Part shown: positions 59,709 to 64,000 of the stretch, in pieces
Numbering within the stretch: position 1 is the stretch's first letter
Layout: every line of letters begins with the position of its first letter
From: a virus
IMG/VR virus record: IMGVR_UViG_3300020470_003436
Coordinates: 1-64,000 of that record
Direction: 5' to 3' (one strand)
Length of the DNA: 64,000 nucleotides
Translations under genes and position numbers: made by a program
Notes under the pieces: generated by a model
Database searches by the model: none
Seen by the model: the letters and a program-made list of their open reading frames with translations, nothing else
Told to the model about the DNA's origin: nothing

Positions 59709-59783
59709 GATTTGCTACCCTCCTTCCTTTATTCTACCGTATAATATGAATAGCGGTCAAGTCCGTTATTGGGGAATGTGAGT

Positions 59784-59819
59784 AGTGGCAGGAGTGAGAG
59801 GAGATCACTTCCTGCCACT
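59784..59819 (-). terminator. hairpin after the VWA gene
   Basis: A 14-bp stem with one bulged base (59784-59797 with 59805-59819) and a seven-base loop, ten bases past the stop of the VWA gene. No clear T run, so it may mainly protect the mRNA end. Confidence 0.5.
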
Positions 59820-59828
59820 AACTCGTTC

Positions 59829-61496
59829 CTATCTGGCGAGATGGAGTGTGAACATCTCTCTCCATCGCTCCAGTATTCGTGGATTAGGCTTATCGCCTCG
59901 CTGGAGTCCCCTAAGGTACTCAATAGCACCCTCTGGTTCATACTCCATGTGTATCTTGTGCTTGAGGGCGAACTTGGCACATTCTAGTTCGTCCGACCAC
60001 CCTTGACCGTGATAGCCTTCCTTGTAGCACATGCCGTCTGTTATCCAGATGACTGGTGCTTTAGCGTTCTGGCGCTTCTCAATAGCGTATTCTGCTACTG
60101 ATAGGTCACACAAGTTTCCACCGTTTACTCTTGGAATATCGTCTACGATTTTACCCTTGTCTCCGAGTATCCAAGTATTAGGGTTCTCATGGCTTCCACC
60201 AGAGTATCCGATTATGAGACAGCCCTTGCTGGCTAGCATCATATCTTTTACCTGTTCTTTTGAGAGACTCATAGAACCAGACATGTCAATGATGACAACT
60301 CCACCAGATGCTTTGACGTACTTGTCAAAGATTCTTTTATCTGGGTCCGTAAGGAACCTGTGCATGCGTCGTGGGTTCTTGCCCATGTTGGCAGGAACTC
60401 TACGCTTGCCTATAGCACCCTGTACGGTAAGTGAGCGAGTAGTAGGTCCAATTTTGACTGGTTGCCATTTTGCTTGTCCACCGTGTTCGTGAACCTTATC
60501 TCGCAAGATGTTCTTTGCAGTCTGTTGGATACCTGCTCTATCCACTTCTTGTGTCTCATCTTCTAGGTCTGATGGGTCACCTTCTGCTTTGCCATCACCC
60601 TTCATGGCTTCACCAGAGTTCTCACCCTGTTCTGCTCCGTCACCGTTCTCGTCTGATGCTCCACCAGCGAGTTCGCCTTGACCCTCAACTTCTTCGCCTT
60701 CGCCTTCTTCGCCTTCTCCGGCTTCGTCAGAATCTTCTTGTTCATTGTAGCCAGTAGGAGGAGGCATCTCTGCTACTGCTTGGAGTAGCATAGCGAGTGC
60801 GATGGTGTGATTCATACCCACGATGGTTTCCAACTGAACATAGTTGTTTCCATCGTAGTATTCGTTTAGCGCCGTGCTACCCATGACTGCTAATGCGTCT
60901 TGTGTAGGTGTTGAGTTTACTCCCCACTTGCGCTTTTTAATTTCACGCACTTGTGACTTCATAAACTTTTTGACTTCTTTAGCGAGGTCACGGAGCGCTG
61001 ATGCCCAGTCAGGATTAACGCTTCGTACTCCAGAGATTAGTGGAGTAAGCCCACCAGTGAAGCAGGAAGCACCGACAGCGTATACTGCTGATGCCCAGTC
61101 CTCTGCTTGAGCGATAATCTTACCGTCATGCTTGTCTCCACCAGTGACCATAGACTTCATAGGGAAGCCTAGTTCATTAGCGATGAAGTTTACTCTGGCT
61201 TCTTCTGCCGAGCGAATAGCCTGCTCTGGAGTAAGTTCCGTAATGTATGGTGTAAGGTCTTGTGGGCTAATCTTAACGTGGATTTGCTCATGCGCCCTAA
61301 TCGCTTGTGACAATTCAGAATCGTCTAGGGGTACTCGCATAACACGACCAGATACGGTAATGAATGGTTCCCCTCTTACTGCTGGAGCATGCCCTACGTC
61401 CCAACCACCAGAATTTCTGATGTCGTTACGCCGGAATACTTCTGGCATAGGTCTGTTTCTAATTGTTGTTTCTTTTATTTGTTGTTCTACTGACAT
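59829..61496 (-). CDS. VWA-domain protein with N-terminal metallopeptidase motif
   Basis: 555 residues. HEQIH at 69-73 is an HExxH zinc motif, with E98/E99 a possible third ligand. A low-complexity Glu/Gly linker spans about 250-320. The C-terminal von Willebrand A domain has a MIDAS D404-x-S406-x-S408 (VVIIDMSGSMS) and WITDGM further on. This order matches DUF2201-type proteins (metallopeptidase-like plus VWA-like) that pair with MoxR AAA+ ATPases. Such a ATPase is encoded just upstream. Together they probably remodel or insert cofactors into a target protein; the target is unknown. Start: AGAGGAG site. Confidence 0.82.
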   Translation of the reverse strand: MSVEQQIKETTIRNRPMPEVFRRNDIRNSGGWDVGHAPAVRGEPFITVSGRVMRVPLDDSELSQAIRAHEQIHVKISPQDLTPYITELTPEQAIRSAEEARVNFIANELGFPMKSMVTGGDKHDGKIIAQAEDWASAVYAVGASCFTGGLTPLISGVRSVNPDWASALRDLAKEVKKFMKSQVREIKKRKWGVNSTPTQDALAVMGSTALNEYYDGNNYVQLETIVGMNHTIALAMLLQAVAEMPPPTGYNEQEDSDEAGEGEEGEGEEVEGQGELAGGASDENGDGAEQGENSGEAMKGDGKAEGDPSDLEDETQEVDRAGIQQTAKNILRDKVHEHGGQAKWQPVKIGPTTRSLTVQGAIGKRRVPANMGKNPRRMHRFLTDPDKRIFDKYVKASGGVVIIDMSGSMSLSKEQVKDMMLASKGCLIIGYSGGSHENPNTWILGDKGKIVDDIPRVNGGNLCDLSVAEYAIEKRQNAKAPVIWITDGMCYKEGYHGQGWSDELECAKFALKHKIHMEYEPEGAIEYLRGLQRGDKPNPRILERWREMFTLHLAR

Positions 61497-61522
61497 TTTT
61501 TCTCCTCTTGTTCAGTAATACG

Positions 61523-61551
61523 AATATAGCATATATTTGGTTGCTTGTCAA
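61523..61551 (-). promoter_or_regulatory. minus-strand promoter of the VWA gene
   Basis: TTGACA (61551-61546), 17 bases, TATATT (61528-61523). The sequence ACTTGACAAGCAACCAAA and TATGCTA at the spacer end are shared with the promoters at 62403 and 63474. Confidence 0.75.
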
Positions 61552-61567
61552 GTCTTACCTAAGAAAT

Positions 61568-61600
61568 AGGGGAGGGTAGGCAACCACTCTACCCTCCCCT
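61568..61600 (-). terminator. perfect hairpin between the AAA+ and VWA genes
   Basis: A 12-bp perfect stem (61568-61579 with 61589-61600) with a nine-base loop; ATTTCTT follows on the minus strand. It would end the AAA+ transcript just before the VWA promoter. Confidence 0.65.
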
Positions 61601-61640
61601 TAGCGGTACGGAGGGATAACCACTTCCTCCGTGTTTTGAA

Positions 61641-62345
61641 CTATTCCGTTCGGAAGGTATCTATTTTGATTGCTTCCAAGAAGGCGTTTGCCCTCTCACC
61701 AAGAATCACCTTAGAGGCTTCCTGCTCTCCGATTTTACGAGAGAGTTGGTTAAGGGATTGAAACAGTCGCAATGACATGCGCTCACTACCAGCGTCAGCC
61801 ATACGAGATGCATAGTCTCTCCAGTGTGGAGGAAGCGTCTCTAGTGCTTCTGGGTGTGGACGGTCAATGCGTAGTCGCACTGGGAACCTGTCTACTAGTG
61901 CAGTAGGTAGTTCCTCAACATGTTCTACGTTAGTAGTCATTATGACTTTGAAACCCTGTTGGGGAGTATGAACTTCACCAGTGATAGGGTGTTCCCATGT
62001 AGCAGACCCATCAGAGTCAGTCATGTTAAGCAGGGTAGCGAATACGTCACCACCAGCCTTGTCAATTTCGTCAATGACAAGTCTATGTCCTGCCCATGCT
62101 TTAATAGCGGAACCTTCTACATAGGAGAAACCCCCATCTGCGGAAGGTAGGAACCCACCAGTAACGTCCATGTTAGTCATGTCGTCCGTGCAGGTTAGTC
62201 GGTATGCTTTGCCACCTTCAGGTTGGTAGGCGTGCATCGCCGTATATGTTTTGCCAGTTCCAGGAGGTCCAAAAAGAATCACCCTGTCTATTCCGGCTTC
62301 TAAAATGCTGTTGAATGTATCCCAACAGTTGCTTTCGGTACTCAT
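61641..62345 (-). CDS. MoxR-type AAA+ ATPase
   Basis: 234 residues, a minimal AAA+ module. Walker A GPPGTGKT (26-33), Walker B HRLVIDEID (D91, E92), sensor 1 IMTTNVEHVEELPTALVDRF with an arginine nearby. The segment LTCTDDMTNMDVTGGFLPS between Walker A and B is typical of MoxR/CbbQ/CobS-like proteins. These use ATP to remodel partners together with a VWA protein, which here is the next gene. AGAGGAG precedes the ATG. Confidence 0.85.
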   Translation of the reverse strand: MSTESNCWDTFNSILEAGIDRVILFGPPGTGKTYTAMHAYQPEGGKAYRLTCTDDMTNMDVTGGFLPSADGGFSYVEGSAIKAWAGHRLVIDEIDKAGGDVFATLLNMTDSDGSATWEHPITGEVHTPQQGFKVIMTTNVEHVEELPTALVDRFPVRLRIDRPHPEALETLPPHWRDYASRMADAGSERMSLRLFQSLNQLSRKIGEQEASKVILGERANAFLEAIKIDTFRTE

Positions 62346-62402
62346 CTAAACTCCTCTTGTTTAGTTGCTTTAGTTAAGCGACTTGCTCAACTTGTTAAAC
62401 TC

Positions 62403-62431
62403 ACTTTAGCATACTTTCGTTTGCTTGTCAA
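62403..62431 (-). promoter_or_regulatory. minus-strand promoter of the AAA+ gene
   Basis: TTGACA (62431-62426), 17 bases, TAAAGT (62408-62403). Spacer start AGCAAACGAAA and end TATGC match the two sister promoters. Confidence 0.75.
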
Positions 62432-62452
62432 GTCTTTATCTGAATTATTTGC

Positions 62453-62483
62453 TGGTGGAGCAGAAAGCTTTTCTGCCCCACCA
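62453..62483 (-). terminator. hairpin after the DUF932 gene
   Basis: Nearly perfect 14-15 bp palindrome TGGTGGAGCAGAAAG/CTTTTCTGCCCCACCA with one mismatch, 35 bases past the stop. Weak T run. Confidence 0.55.
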
Positions 62484-62517
62484 ACAAGACCCACTATATC
62501 ATAGGGGTGTGACATTC

Positions 62518-63426
62518 CTATACTAGCCCTCCTGCTAATGCTATTTCCTTGAAGGATTCGGTAAGTGATTGATTTCTCTCCGGCTTACGGAGAACGTCAA
62601 TTTGCTTTTCCGCTTTTGCTTTTGTAGCAGTATGGAACTCATAGGATTGGAATGCGTTATATAGCGCCCAAGCGTTTTCGCCGACTCTATCCGCTTCCTC
62701 TTGATAGAAGTAGTCAATGGCTTCAATTCGTTTATCAGCGAAAGAAACCGCTTTACCACTTGCATCTTCGTCAAGCGTAGGTAAGATTTGGTCACGGATA
62801 CGTCGGTACGTTACTTGGTTGAAAGTTATCCCTCTCATGTAAGTAGCGTTAGATGTAAACGTGTCAAATACTGACGACGCTTGTGCTAGAACCAACGCTT
62901 TGCTAAATAGCATAGCATCGTGGTTCTTAGTTCGCTTTTGACTTAGTTGTAACAAACCCATAGGGATTTGGTTAGAACAGAATGGTCTGAAAGCGAAACC
63001 ATATACCGCTGTCGCCCATGTGCTGTCAAGTGACCCAGTGTACATGAGATGACTTGTCACAGTATCTCCTCCACCTAAGTCTTTTGACTCACCAAGTTCT
63101 TGGGTAAACATTACTTTCTCGCCGTTGCCGAGTAGTTTGAAGTCTACGCAAGAATTAGGGAACATAGCGTCAGCCGTTTCATACAGAACTTTATATGAGT
63201 CTGCATGATACGTTTGTGATACTGCTGGATTCAGTAGAACTTGAGAACCGTCTGCTTTAGTTCTGTAGATGGTCCTAAATTGTGCTTCACCTTTGGACTC
63301 TGGAACTGTACCGTCAGGTAATGTCAGAGGCGCTTGTTCTGGCACAAATAAGGCATCAGCATCTAACGCAGAGTCTATGACGCTGGTTCCTGCTTCTACT
63401 TTATCCGATGAATCATACATTGGCAT
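62518..63426 (-). CDS. DUF932 family phage/plasmid-like protein
   Basis: 302 residues. The core pattern NSCVDFKLLGNGEKVMFTQE, then GDTVTSHLMYTGSLDSTWAT, YGFAFRPFCSNQIPMGL and helices to the end fits DUF932 (TIGR03299-like), widespread in phages and plasmids and of unknown biochemical function. It is the first of three minus-strand genes with sister promoters, followed by the AAA+ and VWA genes, so it may belong to the same process. AGGAG lies ten bases before the ATG. Confidence 0.75.
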   Translation of the reverse strand: MPMYDSSDKVEAGTSVIDSALDADALFVPEQAPLTLPDGTVPESKGEAQFRTIYRTKADGSQVLLNPAVSQTYHADSYKVLYETADAMFPNSCVDFKLLGNGEKVMFTQELGESKDLGGGDTVTSHLMYTGSLDSTWATAVYGFAFRPFCSNQIPMGLLQLSQKRTKNHDAMLFSKALVLAQASSVFDTFTSNATYMRGITFNQVTYRRIRDQILPTLDEDASGKAVSFADKRIEAIDYFYQEEADRVGENAWALYNAFQSYEFHTATKAKAEKQIDVLRKPERNQSLTESFKEIALAGGLV

Positions 63427-63473
63427 TGTTGTTTGCTCCTAATTGTTAAGGTGGGGTTTTTCCCACTAACCAA

Positions 63474-63502
63474 ACCTTAGCATAGATTTGGTTGCTTGTC
63501 AA
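63474..63502 (-). promoter_or_regulatory. minus-strand promoter of the DUF932 gene
   Basis: TTGACA (63502-63497), 17 bases, TAAGGT (63479-63474). Spacer starts AGCAACCAAAT and ends TATGC, as in the VWA promoter. Confidence 0.75.
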
Positions 63503-63521
63503 GTTTTATTTAAGATTTCTT

Positions 63522-63683
63522 TTAGTGGTACGATACGCCTCTTTGGTGAGGGTATGTCTTTTCATGCACTCGGTAGCATGGAACACATATCTTACTTGTT
63601 CCATCATCTACATAGATTGCTGTCTCTGGGTCCACATTGGCTATGCCACAGTGGTCGCAAAGGTAAGGTGTAATATATCCCAT
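63522..63683 (-). CDS. small zinc-finger protein
   Basis: 53 residues. Four Cys in CDHCGIANVDPETAIY and KICVPCYRVHEK form a zinc-ribbon-like site. Its ATG overlaps the stop codon of the upstream minus-strand gene by one base (TAATG), so it is coupled to it. Two longer frames on the plus strand overlap it but lack ribosome sites. Confidence 0.65.
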   Translation of the reverse strand: MGYITPYLCDHCGIANVDPETAIYVDDGTSKICVPCYRVHEKTYPHQRGVSYH

Positions 63684-63952
63684 TAGTCAAATACTATGGT
63701 AACGCTTTTAACTCGCTTACCTTCCATGTCTGCGTAGACTGGATAGTTACCATCTCCGATATATGTGCTAGTAGCAACTCCGAGTTCAATTTCGCCTGCG
63801 CCTTGTTCTATCGTAACATCACAAATGTCAAGATAAAGTTGGTTAAGGTTTTTGTCGTCGGTGTTATTGTCCGCTAATACATAGCATGGGTCAATTAACA
63901 TTATTTGTCCGCTGTCCACTGGACAGTGACCTATTAGTTTTCCTTTTGGCAT
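63683..63952 (-). CDS. hypothetical small phage protein
   Basis: 89 residues after a clean AAGGAG site. The sequence CPVDSGQIMLIDPCYVLADN, then YIGDGNYPVYADMEGKRVKS and a final VTIVF strand, resembles a small protein family common in phages (VDSGQ...DPCY...GDG.YPVY), function unknown. Its upstream region runs out of the window; a TACAGT box at about 63984-63979 could be its -10. Confidence 0.65.
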   Translation of the reverse strand: MPKGKLIGHCPVDSGQIMLIDPCYVLADNNTDDKNLNQLYLDICDVTIEQGAGEIELGVATSTYIGDGNYPVYADMEGKRVKSVTIVFD

Positions 63953-64000
63953 TTCTGCTCCTTCTCTTAGTGTCCCATCACTGTAGCACAGATAAAGTTT

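Noticed and set aside
60031-61518. Several plus-strand ORFs of 60-150 residues opposite the VWA gene
   Set aside because: They lack ribosome sites and recognisable domains, while the minus-strand frame has clear VWA and HExxH motifs.
63488-63686. Plus-strand ORFs of 61 and 64 residues near the right end
   Set aside because: They lie opposite the minus-strand four-Cys protein (63522-63683), which has TAATG coupling and a zinc motif; the plus frames have neither.
1-64000. Integrase, excisionase or CRISPR array
   Set aside because: None is visible. A temperate lifestyle is neither shown nor excluded, because the genome continues outside the window.

Overview
The window is a large piece of a tailed-phage genome, a myovirus, judging from a contractile-tail sheath, gp19-like tube, gp25, gpJ and gpV-type baseplate genes. 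The host is most likely an actinobacterium. The evidence is a WhiB-like [4Fe-4S] regulator, an adenosylcobalamin-dependent ribonucleotide reductase, tail proteins of actinophage type and many promoters that look leaderless. Base composition is AT-leaning by eye, which would suit low-GC aquatic Actinobacteria; that last step is inference. Neither genome end is identifiable, and a truncated gene at base 1 shows the sequence continues leftward.

Layout. 0-3 kb: end of an upstream head gene, two small head-region genes and the HK97-fold major capsid protein behind its own promoter and terminator. 3-7.6 kb: class II ribonucleotide reductase and small accessory genes. 7.7-17.6 kb: head-tail connector, tail completion, an FN3-bearing tail protein and a giant 2257-residue protein with a zincin motif, duplicated domains and polyproline linkers. 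17.7-28.5 kb: sheath, tube, endolysin, tail-assembly chaperone (probable -1 frameshift), tape measure, baseplate hub and spike. 28.5-34.7 kb: lipoprotein lysozyme, nuclease, DnaQ-like exonuclease, family A DNA polymerase and a phage sigma factor, set inside the tail block. 34.7-52.5 kb: baseplate wedge and a long series of fibre proteins, several built from shared repeats. 52.6-54.7 kb: redox genes (thioredoxin, 3Fe-4S-type ferredoxin, AhpC-like peroxiredoxin) and a tRNA-like cloverleaf. 54.7-55.9 kb: a chain of tiny overlapping genes. 55.9-59 kb: WhiB, terminase small subunit-like protein, three ribbon-helix-helix-like proteins and two families of noncoding repeats. 59-64 kb (minus strand): a VWA/metallopeptidase protein, a MoxR-type AAA+ ATPase, a DUF932 protein and small genes.

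How it works together. Many genes are preceded by TTGACA-N17-TANNNT followed by exactly six bases and then the start codon, which predicts transcription starting on the start codon. Structural operons instead have leaders and Shine-Dalgarno sites. Three minus-strand genes share a promoter whose spacer is also conserved. A 14-bp motif, TAGGGACACCATTG, recurs six times in one orientation between 55.9 and 58.9 kb, close to the small DNA-binding proteins, and resembles a dispersed operator system. All calls come from reading the sequence; no database search was run.
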